Source of the DNA: Notospermus geniculatus
Lineage: Eukaryota; Nemertea; Pilidiophora; Heteronemertea; Lineidae
Length of the DNA: 64,000 nt
Assembly (NCBI GenBank): GCA_002633025.1
Contig: NMRB01000175.1
Span: 338,219 to 402,218 of the forward strand
Reading direction: 5' to 3'
The notes beneath the pieces are model-generated. The model worked only from the letters and a program-made list of their open reading frames with translations. It had not been told where the DNA came from and did not search any database. Positions 44,028 to 55,526 of this stretch are shown one piece after another. Numbering within the stretch: position 1 is the stretch's first letter; the number at the start of each line of letters is the position of its first letter. The position numbers and the translations under genes are program-made.

Positions 44028-45453
44028 CACCATTAAATGCTTTGATCAAAAAACAATATTAAAACCAAACCACCGCCCGACTTACATAAACAGCTAAATA
44101 AAGTGTCAGAAGAGGGCGTTGTAAGGGAGTTAGACACTGCAGTCAGTAAAAAAGAACCACAACGAATACAGACACTTTCTCGGAACAGTTCAAAAGATGA
44201 GATAGGTGTGGTGATGAAGAAGCCTCAGTCAGGGCCATGTTTCGTAAACTAAAGACATGGGACTCATAAAACTACTTTTTTTACATTATTAGTTAGTACA
44301 CGAAATCGGCTGTTTTTATTCCGCCAAAAACACATCCGACAACGTTTTCAGCATGATGCATGAGGTTAAAATAACTCAATGCATTCTAATAACAAACGAG
44401 CAGCCGGCGGCAATTCACAATTTCATCACTTTACAAAATGTTTGATATCATTATGGCAGAGGCTTAAAAAATAATCCTGTCAGAGCAATATACATGTACA
44501 TCAAACGGGCTTCGTGTATTTGTTATAATGGCATAATATTTGTTGACATATTATATTAAATGTGGGTAGGGATATTGACTCTGGCGTTGAAAAAGAGTTC
44601 GCCTTGGGCACTTTATCATGTTTATAGTGCAATAGAGGAAAGCTAGGCCCATCATTTATCAAAACAACGAAAAAACAAACTTGTCAAAACTGTCTGAATA
44701 AGGAAACATTGGTAGAGCTGCATTTCGGGGGAATTTAGTCCAGTAACTGGAGCACGAATAAATCGTATGAAGTCAAAATTCAATGACCATGTGCCAAAAA
44801 TATAACAGAGTTTGTCAAAAACTCTTTTTTGAAATTAACTGCAATGAAATAATAACTGTATTATTATCAGGTGTTAAACCCCTGAAAGCTACTTTGTCAA
44901 CATAATATATTGAACCACGTTTGACCTGTTTTCACACCCGGGGGCAATATTTGAGTTGCATTCATTTCACAGATTATACTTCATCAACTGAATACTGGCT
45001 TTGCGTTACCGCAAAGTTCATGACCGGAGCGGTAATTATCGACGGCGACAAACGTCCTTGACGCGTCGATCGTGTACTCAAATAGATGGCGCGATACGTA
45101 GGCGAGCAATGAGACACAGAGTTCCCCGAACTCGCCTCTACTTTCGACAAAAATGTTCAGACAATCCTTGAAGAGAATACTTCTAGTACATGTAGATATG
45201 ATTAGTCAGATATTTCAAAGAAAATGACGAGGGTAATTCCGGTGAGAGGGGTGGACATCATTCAAAACTGTTAGGGTTCCTGTGACATTTTGTCAGTACT
45301 CTAAAGACGGGTTACTAGAGCCGCTAATTCATAGATGGCAGCACCGATTAAGTAATAATACATTCTACAAGGAGGCAGGTACTGCAAAAAAGAACGTCGC
45401 AGCGGTTCCAAACCGAATTTACAGTATAATCGGCGGTTCACGCCCTTTGCGAT
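44028..45453. other. intergenic, nothing recognised
   Basis: Starts at the contig join at 44027. AT-rich; no gene seen. Confidence 0.4.
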
Positions 45454-45715
45454 TAAAGCCTGGAATCCACCATTGATTTTCTAGTTGATTTTGCGTTGCG
45501 ACTCGCTTTGCAACTGGGTTGCGTTGCAACTGAGCACTCGATCGCCGTAGTGGACCAGCTAGACGTGATTTCCACCAATGGTAAAGACTTGGTCAATTTC
45601 AGTCGGCAATCGGTCGGCGACCGGTATCAGTTCCTTGTGATCGTATTCAGTCGCGAGTTGCAGGTTGCAAAGCAAGTCGCAACGCAGAAAATCAATGGTG
45701 GATTCCTAGCTTTAG
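45454..45715. mobile_element. MITE, about 260 bp, GGAATCCACCATTGATTTT arms
   Basis: AAAGCCTGGAATCCACCATT (then GATTTT) at the left pairs with AAAATCAATGGTGGATTCCT (then AGCTTT) at the right. GCGTTGCGACTCGCTTTGCA pairs with TGCAAAGCAAGTCGCAACGC. Confidence 0.85.
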
Positions 45716-45895
45716 GATGAGGCGAGATGAGACAAAGGCGAATTGGGAGTAAGGCCAGTTAATGAGACAAAGGCAGAATAATACAAAGGCAAGTTAGGTG
45801 AAGGCGAATAGAGAAAAGGCGAGATATGGAATGGCAAAATGAGAAAAGGCAAAATGAGAGAAGGCGAATTGAGATAAGGCGAATAGAGCAGACAC
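45716..45895 (+). repeat. degenerate GAGAAAAGGCGAAT short tandem repeat
   Basis: About a dozen loose copies of (GAGA)(C/A)AAGGCGAA(T). Low-complexity purine-rich tract. Confidence 0.7.
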
Positions 45896-47231
45896 CTAAT
45901 CGGTTGGTCGATATGTTGGCTGGTTTGGCGTTACGGGTAAAAAACGGAGGTGCAGGGGTCTCAAAATAAGCTAGACTACCTACATGTACATGTAGCACCT
46001 TAGAATACATATAACAACTGATTAAGAATACAGTCATGCTTAGAAATTGTCGACGTATTTTCTATAACGCAGTTTTGAGCATTAAAAACGACACATAAGC
46101 TACATTTTCCAAAAAATAAAAAAAATATGTACGACTGCAAAGATCCTTCTTAAAATGATTTTTAGGCTACACATGCATATATACTACCATCATCATGCTA
46201 CTTAGAGATAATGGAACTCAGAAAAGCGTAATAGATACATGCTGCATTTACCCGCTTTGTCTTTTGAGAACAAGCAAGTTGCGATTACAACACACGCTAC
46301 GTCTCAAGCTGAACTCAGATATCATTGAAAACGTAAACTGATCTCCTAAATAGATAAGATCTTAGAAGGCGGACTGACGTTTTTATATAATGTTATTGAG
46401 ATTGTTGTTATGGAAACCAACGAATCCAATGTTTAGTCGACGGAAAACGTCTGCCGGCGGAATTCATTTAAGTATGTATTAACCTTTATCAGATAGCGGA
46501 TGGTTTCTTTTCATCAAAGTTTAAACCCTGAAAAGCCAGGAATGTATTCCGTTTTATGTTTAGACACACGTACGTTTCTTAGGAATGGCATTTCTGTAGT
46601 TCGTAAGAAGCGCATTCGCGTCGCGATCTATTGCATCATTTTTAGACTATTGTTTGTAAAAAGTGAAAACCACGTCCAGTTATACCCGAGGTATTGACAG
46701 ACGTGTAATGATTGAATGAACTTATCCCAGGAGTCGCTGCTGCCATTTTATCAATATACACTGTGCTTTGTGTATTGTGCGCTCTGTACATTTACAAAGT
46801 GCCTAACGCAGGAGATCAAATGCTCGACAAGAGTCCAGAAAACACAAAAGCATGTATACGAACGTCTTAGCGATGCAGGCATACCGGGTCGAACCGAAAA
46901 CATTGCTTCCAGCAGATGTCGTTAATGGATTATCGCCGTGTTTGACAGATTTTTCACATCTGGCGTTAGCAATAATTGTCATCAGAGCAGGAATCTTCGA
47001 TCTTTCCTTTGAGATTTGGCCTATACTAAAAAAGGTCCTTGTTTACATACACTGACGAAGTCAATGTAGAATAGATTGGCATGCATACTTCTACATGTAA
47101 TATAAGGGCTGGTTCATATTCCGTCCGGATTTTACGCCGACTACATGATGATCTATTTCAATGTGTGTGCACATTCACGCCTTAAAAACCTGCGATCAGT
47201 TTCATGCCCTTGACGGTCCGCGAGCAAGTCA
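45896..47231. other. intergenic, nothing recognised
   Basis: Includes a doublet TACATGTACATGTA near 45981. No gene seen. Confidence 0.4.
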
Positions 47232-47400
47232 GCCCTTATAGGAGCTGCCAGTCAGTTGACCAATAGGTTCACTACGGTCCAATTCAATGCCTAGCATGGT
47301 TGATTGAGCACCAATCAGGAGAATTTCCTTTTGTATTGGTCTGCTAGAACTTTGCTGCCATCTTTTGGCAATAAGCGCGGCTGACTGCTCCCATTCGAAT
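47232..47400. repeat. dispersed repeat related to 53080-53400
   Basis: GGAGCTGCCAGTCAGTTGAC to TTTGCTGCCATCTTTTGGCA matches 53081-53390 and part of 56045-56175. This copy lacks both the 53095-53243 insertion and the TACATGTA seen in the other copies. Confidence 0.75.
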
Positions 47401-48071
47401 GGCATGAAAATATTATTAATGGAAATTTCATGTGGTAAAAGCAATTATTCCCTCAGCCATTCATATGTATTTCGATTTTACCATTCATCATCGACGCTGT
47501 TGACAGATTGAGTCGATGAAAAAACTTGTTTCGCACGTTTCGAAGTAGGTTTGTTTGTGATATGTTTGTCAAAGCTGTTTGTTGTCCGATCGAGTTCGTC
47601 CGTTCTCCACTTCCCTAGCAAACTAACCGACGATGAAGGGCGGTGTGTCAGGAAACCTGTCCTTCCTCTCGTCCCTCCAACCGACTCAGCATGTTGAAGC
47701 AGATAATTTGATGCGTTTACTATGTAGAATCGCACGAAATCGATGACGTATCGATCCTCAAATTGTTGTTGACTGTGATGAGGACGTGCTACACTCAAAA
47801 TCCCATTCTCTTAAAACGTTCACGTTCTCTAAAATGATCGCGTTCCCACATAAAATGGATAACAAATTGGATGCTGGGTCATTATTTCCGCTTTAACGTA
47901 ATCGGGTGATTCGGAGTAGAACGTTTCCTAAATGGAAATTGGATCCGCAGTAAACTAGATGGGCACGGCCGAGTTGATCGAACAACTCTCGCTTTCAGGG
48001 ACCGAAACGCGTTTGCGAAATGACAGGGTATCGTTGAGATTAGGTCCCTTCTTGTCCTTGAACTGCAGCAA
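47401..48071. other. intergenic, nothing recognised
   Basis: No gene or repeat structure noted. Confidence 0.4.
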
Positions 48072-48353
48072 TGAAAAACTCTGCTTCATCAAAGTGACGA
48101 ACTTAGGTTTGTTTTCCATTATCACCAAACTAAGTATCTAAATTCCTCAAAATGACAAGTCCACGTTCGTCATTTTGACGAAAACACGGGTTTGTCAAGA
48201 CGACAAGTCCACGTTCGTCATTTTGATGAACCCTTGTTTATGTTCGTGAAAATGACGAACGTGGACTTGTCATTTTGACGAATTTAGATACTTAGTTTGG
48301 TGATAATGGAAAACGAACCTAAGTTCGTCATTTTGACGAAGCAGAGTTTTTCA
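48072..48353. mobile_element. fold-back element, about 280 bp
   Basis: TGAAAAACTCTGCTTCATCA at the left pairs with TGACGAAGCAGAGTTTTTCA at the right; CATTATCACCAAACTAAGTA also pairs. The middle has three copies of AAGTCCACGTTCGTCATTTT in both orientations. Confidence 0.85.
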
Positions 48354-48609
48354 GTGAGGTGGCTCAATGTCATACGTTCCCGAGAGCTACGTATACTTAG
48401 CCGTCGATTCGTGTTTTGTTCAAACGAGAGTTGAGAAAGTTTGTTCGCAACAGTTACATATTTTAATGAAAAAATAGACGGCGTTATGGTCACAGTCGAT
48501 CATCGATCATGTCATTTCACATGTAAGCATGCCACTTTCAGATGACTTTCTTAACTAGTGTTTGAACAAAAACACGAATCGACGGATAGGGTATAGCTCA
48601 ACATTCAGA

Positions 48610-48915
48610 GATGTAACATACTGAACATATCATCGGCAATCAAACCTAGCGCATGACCAGTGGTAACTGCAGATATCGTCTTTTTCTAACATTTAATTTT
48701 GACCAAATAGTCAAAACCGATGCAACATTAAACATATTGAGCCCATCATCGGTAATCAAAACTTGTGCATGGCCAATTGTAACTGTTAGTTGTACACTTT
48801 TCGCATGCCTATCTATTTTTGGTGTGGAACCAATGGTTAGCTTAGCAAACGTCAATCGGCCCAATATCATTTTTCTAACATCTTCTTTTGACCAAATAGT
48901 TAAAATCGATGCACG
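48610..48915 (+). repeat. degenerate direct repeats of about 117 bp
   Basis: AACATACTGAACATATCATC (48612) recurs as AACATATTGAGCCCATCATC, and TTTTGACCAAATAGTCAAAA recurs as TTTTGACCAAATAGTTAAAA. Confidence 0.6.
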
Positions 48916-49527
48916 ATCATTTGAAGACGCCTGTTTTACTCAGCTGGTTGTGGCTAAAGTATCGTTTTATTGATCTTATTCTTCCTTTACTCGGAGTGTA
49001 AACACTAATGGAACGTTTCTCTAGCGAGCATTATTCACAAACAAAACGCAAACCATTACCATCAAGCAGGGAAATTGGACTACATCGGGATATGAAAACC
49101 GCCAAAGGATGTTTTTTATACCTTTAACGTTATTAGTAATAGGAAGATCAAAAGATATACCTTGAGCGAAGTCGTGCTTGACGTCACAAATGATAGATCT
49201 TTAATATACATATTAGTGTAAATACCAAAATACCTTACTTTGATGATTAATGGGTTGGCTGTGTGTGGTTTCCCTGTGGTATTGATATGCTGACACAATG
49301 CGTGTTTGTGGTTGGTAAGGGAGAGTGATATTTTGTGGGATAAAGACAGCGGAAGTCCAGACCATGTGGATAAGGGAACGACGGAAACGGGGAGATGTAA
49401 AAATAAATGGCATGTTTAAGAATTTACATATGTACGAAATCTGATAAGGTCGATGGATGGGTATTGGGGTGGTTTGATATCAATGTGATGTAATCGGTTA
49501 TGCAATAAAACGCACAAAAAACGACAC
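48916..49527. other. intergenic, nothing recognised
   Basis: No gene or clear repeat. Confidence 0.4.
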
Positions 49528-49727
49528 AAAAACAGAAGTCGTCTTCTGAAATTCGCAAATTTTCGACCCCAATCGGGGTCTTCCTCAGGCACTTTCTCGA
49601 ACATCCAAGAAGTGAATCCATTCACCAAGAAGATCCATTTACTTCTTGGATCTTCGAGAAAGTGCCTGAGGAAGACCCCGATTGGGGTAGAAAATTTGCA
49701 AGTTTCAGAAGACGACTTCTGTTTTTT
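49528..49727. repeat. fold-back, about 200 bp
   Basis: AAAAACAGAAGTCGTCTTCT pairs with AGAAGACGACTTCTGTTTTT; the arms contain CCCCAATCGGGGTCTTCCTC and its complement and extend almost to the centre. Confidence 0.85.
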
Positions 49728-50677
49728 ATTGATGTAATCGGTTCAATCAAAATTAGATAGGAGAGTCCTCTGTTCTTTTTTTCAGTGTAATGGTGTTATT
49801 GGTTCATTCAAATTTTCAAAATGTTCAAGCAGCTTTGACTGTCAACTCGTGATAGTAGGCGATTTGCATGCAACTCAGTCATGTTATTACCGAAAATCTT
49901 CCTGTGTCTTTGTTTCCACATGGCCGTTGTCAGAGTACGGCCATTTGTCACCTTAAAGATTATAATCTCCGGGCTATGGTCTGATGCTGCTCGGAGAAAA
50001 TACAGTGCAACGCACCAGCAGCACCATGAGGTACTGTCATGACAGTGTGGAAATTCATGTGGCGCCTGGGTTTGTTTGCCAACCAAATACATGTAGCCTA
50101 CCGTATATCTGAAGCCAGGGACGACAGTTTTTAGTGGGTTTCTCTAATCGTCCTGTCAAGACGAATGGGGTCGGTACGTCTTCAGAATCTTGGCCAGTTT
50201 CGTGAATTCATGTCATTCTTCCCCACCCTGATTGCGCCTCATATTCCAATCACGCCACTATTACCACAATTACAGTGTAATTCAATAGAACTGCCAATTA
50301 TAGGGGAGAGTAATGAGAAAACCGTCAGGCAGCATGTCGGGGATCCTGCTTCAAAGTCGACATAGATGTTAGTGTTTTCTGAGTTGGTATTCACGGTCGC
50401 TTTTGTAGTCTTAGTGATAAATGGAACTGCCTTTAGTATCGCCTTGGATGATCACTTACGCCGGTAAAATACATGTAGCTGTATATGTGATAAATAGAAA
50501 AAAAATCTTAACATGTACAGCTGACATGTATGTAACAACGCCAACTGTCGTTGGTCTCACGCAACTAACCTATATTACGAGATGCTATGTATAAAAGAAC
50601 TCATAAAACTGATACTGTATAAAGATCTACACCTGAACTGTTCTCTCCTTCCAGCAAATGACCCAGTGTGTTACATG
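49728..50677. other. intergenic, nothing recognised
   Basis: TACATGTA near 50091 and 50470. No gene seen. Confidence 0.4.
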
Positions 50678-51056
50678 TACACTCATGGCCAAAAATAAAT
50701 GGACAGCAGTTTTTCTTGAATATCTCCAAACCAATGGGGTAGAGAAATCTGGTCCCAACATATGTACATGTATATAGTTCGTAGCAAATCTTCCTGGCTA
50801 TCTAATGGTACATGTATCAGCGTCGAAAATTCCGCTGAAAGCCGCATTTGACAGAAGGAATTTTGTAAAGGCATGTTTTTGGCTACTTTTTTATATGCAT
50901 GATTTCAGTCAAAATTTTTATATCACTGTGTTCTACCAAAAATATTAATTTTTGGTTCTACTGATCGAGGCCTTTCATAAAATATCCTATAATTTCCACT
51001 ATTTTGTGTACAAAAAATGTGATTTTGGGGCACTTTTATCAAAATTATGTTGCTCA
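50678..51056 (+). mobile_element. Tc1-like element, left part
   Basis: Begins TA/CACTCATGGCCAAAAATA, resembling the Tc1 terminal repeat (CA....TGGCCAAAAA) and inserted in the TA of an existing TACATGTA. About 200 bp aligns with 60718-60918. This copy has an extra CATGTA at 50811-50816. The right end (expected GGCCATGAGTG/TA) was not found, so the boundary is approximate. No transposase seen. Confidence 0.6.
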
Positions 51057-52783
51057 TGCTTGGCCGTTTCCATGTGACGTGACCACCTGTAGCCAACACA
51101 AGGAAGACCGCAACACGATCCAGGAGGGACGGGCAACGCCCACGGCGGAATATTCAGTATCAGAAGCCGATGCAAATGAGTCAAAATGATACGGTTTTCA
51201 TGATGGCTATGTGGGAATGCGGGGTAATAATTGAAAGACAGCGAATTGCAAATGCGGGACTTGGAGGAAATTGGTGGAAATACATGTAAATGATTATGGG
51301 GGATAACGGTGACAGGTGAAAAGAATGAACATAAACCATCCAGTCAAAAAAGGTTAACTTTCCACCCTTTAGGCAACTTTGTCAGTTACATGGAATATCC
51401 ATTATGGATAACCCTAGAAACAGTGTCACATAATCTTTTAGTGTATTTATGTATTCACAGTCCACTCCAAAGGAAAGAGCTTTGGGGTCGAAATGTATGC
51501 TGCTTTCTCAAAATTGAAACGGATTTACCAATATTCGCAAAATTACCCCAAATGGCTGGATACTTAACCTGTTCTAAGCGTCTTCATACAGGTCGAGGTG
51601 CAACGTTATACAAAGTACGCCAGTATTGGCTCATTACTACATGTACATGTAGGCTCTCCGAAAACCATCGGAAATTGGCGAGTCGTGTCTGATGTAATCT
51701 TGCCTCGCCTTACCGGCGGCAATCTCCTAATCGGTTCTTTCGTTCTATTTCCTAAGACAGCCGGCGGAGGAATATCCTTTAAAGTATTTATTACATTCAC
51801 CCGTCATTGTAATTAGTTTATCATTGTCAGGAATATATAGGATTTCCTGACGTCATAGCGTTCGGCGAGAAATCAATACCAGACCCCGCGGTAGACGCAG
51901 AGAATGTGACGTACATGTACGAATACTTCGTTGCCTTTCGAAGAAGCGTTGTTCAAGTAAGCAACGATGATTGCTTAACGCTGCTCTACGTGTTCTCCAT
52001 AAAAAAAACCAATACAGGGGGAATCGGGAAGTGTGTNNNNNNNNNNNNNNNNNNNNNGTGGGTGTGGGGGGGGGGGCATTAGATTCTATCACACCTGGTA
52101 TAGTTCCGTTCCTTCCTCACTTAGTTTAGACGTCTGCTTGAGAAGTGGTTGAATAGATTTTCAACTATGGCGTCGCAATAGCATCTATTCCTATTCGCAA
52201 ATATTCAATCATGTCCCTATAATCGATTTGAAATAACGGAGCCTGATGGAGCGGTTTGCGTGTCAATATTCTCGGAATAGATTTGGACCCGGTTCATCCT
52301 CAGCCCACGTTTTATCATAGATATCTTCGTTAAATACCACATGAAAATCTATCTTTCATTGCAGTACGTGCTTTTTTCGGATCCGCATCAATAACGCTCT
52401 TCTCTTCAATCAAGTTTTAAAATGACGCGCTTTTATTCGTTCGAGAAACTATTTTCGTGTATTCCACCGATATAAATACCACAGTTTATTTATGATGCAT
52501 TCAACATTCCTAAGATAAATCTATCTCACCAGCGCATTCCATTCTTAAGTCGGCTCATCTTTCCTCTGTGTCGTTGCCAACAAGTCTATTAATCTAGTGG
52601 CAACTCAACACTATAAAGATCTAACGATTACTGTGCATGTACTCCTGTGTATGGATGTTATTTACTGGCATTTCGTGCATGGGGAGCTTTGCTTTCTACT
52701 GATCAATTTAATCCCATCATTTAATTCGTTCTCGCTGTATACCTATCCATACAGTTTATACGCATATGATACATGGCGTTATG
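51057..52783. other. intergenic with a 21-base gap
   Basis: A run of 21 N lies at 52037-52057 next to a G-rich tract (GGGTGTGGGGGGGGGG). TACATGTACATGTA near 51640. No gene seen. Confidence 0.5.
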
Positions 52784-52925
52784 CCCGCTGTACACGGTCA
52801 CATTTTTCATCCAATTTTTTGTAAATTCAGATTCCGGGCCTATTGGGCTTTTATAAACCCGCATGTAGGCCTTTATTGAGCATATTCAGAAAATTGGATG
52901 AAAAATTTGATCTTGTACAGCGGGC
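52784..52925. mobile_element. fold-back MITE, CCCGCTGTACACGGTCACA ends
   Basis: CCCGCTGTACACGGTCACAT (then TTTTCATCCAATTTT) pairs with AAAATTGGATGAAAAATTTG (then ATCTTGTACAGCGGG). Confidence 0.8.
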
Positions 52926-52952
52926 CCAACTGAACGCAAGCTTCAAAGACTT

Positions 52953-53066
52953 GGGCCCGTATGCATAAAGGTGGAATAAGCTTATTCCAGGTATAACCTA
53001 ACGTTATAACGTGAAGCTACATGTATACCTGGAATAAGCTTATTCCACCTTTATGCATACGGGCCC
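52953..53066. mobile_element. fold-back MITE, GGGCCCGTATGCATAAAG family, copy 1
   Basis: GGGCCCGTATGCATAAAGGT (then GGAATAAGCTTATTCC) pairs perfectly with its right end. The loop is the reverse complement of the loop in the 62252 copy, plus an added CATGTA at 53020-53025. Confidence 0.9.
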
Positions 53067-53094
53067 AGAAGAACGCAAAAGGAGCTGTCAGTCA

Positions 53095-53243
53095 AGCGGG
53101 TGATCCACTGTTGCGATTTCGGCTTGAGACGGGGTTGCGTTCCCTTGCGGTTACCTTATATGGCAATCGGAAGTCCTTATAAGGTAACCGCAAGGGAACG
53201 CAACCCCGTCTCAAGCCAGAATCGCGACAGTGGATTCGCCGCT
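53095..53243. mobile_element. fold-back insertion with 3-bp target duplication (TCA)
   Basis: AGCGGGTGATCCACTG and CAGTGGATTCGCCGCT ends; long perfect inner arms (GGCTTGAGACGGGGTTGCGT ...). TCA flanks both sides (53092-53094, 53244-53246). The related repeat at 47240 gives the empty site (CAGTCAGTTGACC). Confidence 0.85.
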
Positions 53244-54217
53244 TCAGTTGACCAACAGGTGTCAAGCTCCGGCCCAATGCAATGCCTAAAGTGGACCCAT
53301 TCAAGCTTGATGAGCACCAGTCAAGAGATTAAGTTTCTTTTGTATTTATCTGCTATACATGTAACTTTGCTGCCATCTTTTGGCAATAAGCGCTGGTGAC
53401 AGCACCTGTTGATACCAACTTGTTTTGATTGCAACTCATTTTACAAGAACAATACTCACAAAGGGGCCTCGGACAAAACGACCCGTGAACCAAACAATTA
53501 ACGTTGTTCATTTCGGGAGAGATTAGGTCATAATATCCGAACAAAATCTTGACCCTTTATTCCATTGTTTACCTGTCAATTGAATATTAAACCCATTAAC
53601 AATGAAAATGACTAACCAGGATAATATTCGCTGTCGATTAATCATACTTCAAGTAATAAAAATTCTCTTTGTGTTCTACGCAAAATCACTGGACTAAAAC
53701 GAACGACAACGCAGCACTCCATGGGTGAAACGTAGTGGTTACGTAACAACTCGTCCAACCTGACACACACCACATTCTGCTCGATTTGGCCTATGAGATC
53801 ATTTTCCAAGCAATCTATTATTCAAACGACAGTCGTGATAACGAATATTTCATAGTGATTTCCACTTGTCTTGTCCCGCGCGCTGCGTATTAAAGCGTAT
53901 GTTGCAATACAAAATGTATTCACAATCAGCACACCCTTGTCTGTTTATCATGATCGATTATTTTTATGTGGAAACAGGTGTTCAGCGAGTATCATTGCAA
54001 TTTGAAGGCAAACATGGAATCCGTGACAGTTGATATCTCTGTAGTCAAATATCCCATGTAACCACCGTACAAGGTCATTTCTTCATCAGTGGATGTAGGC
54101 CTTGTACTGAAAAGTCACGTCTCTTCCAGGCCCTGTCAAAACATACCGACAATCGACGGGCACACCCACTTGTCTCTGGAAAAAAACCCGATTTCCTTTC
54201 AGCCATACATTACAGAT

Positions 54218-54433
54218 GTACGGTGGCCCAAACATGCCATATATATATTTTTGTCCACATTAAAATATTCTGTATATTATTGTATTTTTTCTCGAATTTC
54301 CACCCGGGGGGAAAGTATTTTCACCCGGGTGGAAGTATTTCCACCCGGGTGGAAATTCGAGAAAAAATACAATAATGTTCAGAATATTTTAATGTGGACA
54401 AAAATATATACATGGCATGTTTGGGCCACCGTA
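54218..54433. mobile_element. fold-back element present only in copy A, 6-bp target duplication
   Basis: TACGGTGGCCCAAACATGCC and GGCATGTTTGGGCCACCGTA ends; core contains three CCACCCGG(G) blocks. CAGATG flanks both sides (54212-54217, 54434-54439). Copy B has a single CAGATG (57391-57396) and no element. Confidence 0.9.
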
Positions 54434-55466
54434 CAGATGACATTTGTGATTTCCTATTAACTTTGGAGGGCAGATTGAAATTCCGCAGAACACCACACCA
54501 TCAATGAGTTTTTACGATGGCAGTCACTGTTAAGAGTAATTGCCTTCTAAACACGGGTAATGTTACCTTTGATACAAACACCAATAATTTTTTTCGTACT
54601 ACTTCCATCATTTTCCATCAAAGCTATTTTTCATGAACAGTTAATTTGTTCACTGTACTAACCTTACCTTTGATCTCCCTGCTCTTATTTGTCTCTGGTT
54701 TATATCATTTAATTAGGATCAGATTCTACCGCATGCGACACAACCTAATGCCCTTTAATTATTTCCCATAGCTCTGTTTTACCAAAGTCTTAACAGCCGA
54801 GTTAACCAACTCGACTCGAGATCAATGCAGTTTGAAAACGCTGGGTCGTACGCCTGCCCTTAGCTTGATCTCGTGTTACGCACGACCTCGGTGTCTCTGT
54901 TACACTGTATGCTGTGTATACGAATCGTTATTTTGTAAGAACTGTCTTGTAATGGCCGCGACATTCTATGGCAAGGAAATAACAGATGTCTGATCGATCT
55001 GCTGGTGACACCACTAAATGCAGACTGCACGAGGCTTTCATCTTTACCCTTTACTTGCTAAATTCAGATGTGGAGAGGGCAGGTGTTCCCGCTCCACAGC
55101 AAGAGGCAGTCTTGATGATACCACTATAGACTGAACCATAAAACCTAAGGTTCAGTGAGCATAGTGAGTGTAGTTTAATTTGCATATTGTTCATAACTCT
55201 ACGCCAAGTATCTTGCCAAAGTAGCCTGTACAGCATCAGACCTATCAAAGCCATCATTCTTAACGCACCCCACAGAAAGAGAAAAAAGATCGCCATTTTT
55301 ACCCGCCTGGGAGAACATGTAGCCTATAGAGGCTATGCGCCGACGTCATAATCATTGCATAATCAGCTCATTCATGCATAATTAGCCATGGTACTGGAGG
55401 GAAACTTTACATTTTTATTCAAATGTATTAGAAAAGGTGTGAATTGCTAATTTTCATGCCTGATAA

Positions 55467-55526
55467 ACAAGTATTAATTTAATACTTGTCCCAAAATTTT
55501 GCATTTAATAAATGCAAAATTTTGGG
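55467..55526. repeat. two back-to-back palindromes (copy A)
   Basis: ACAAGTATTAATTTAATACT (then TGT), immediately followed by CCCAAAATTTTGCATTTAAT (then AAATGCAAAATTTTGGG). Both are unchanged in copy B at 58433-58492. They could form adjacent hairpins. Confidence 0.85.

Noticed and set aside
49416-49628. Overlapping minus-strand frames (PEEDPDWGRKFANF)
   Set aside because: Lie in a fold-back repeat; the same sequence occurs inverted a few bases away.
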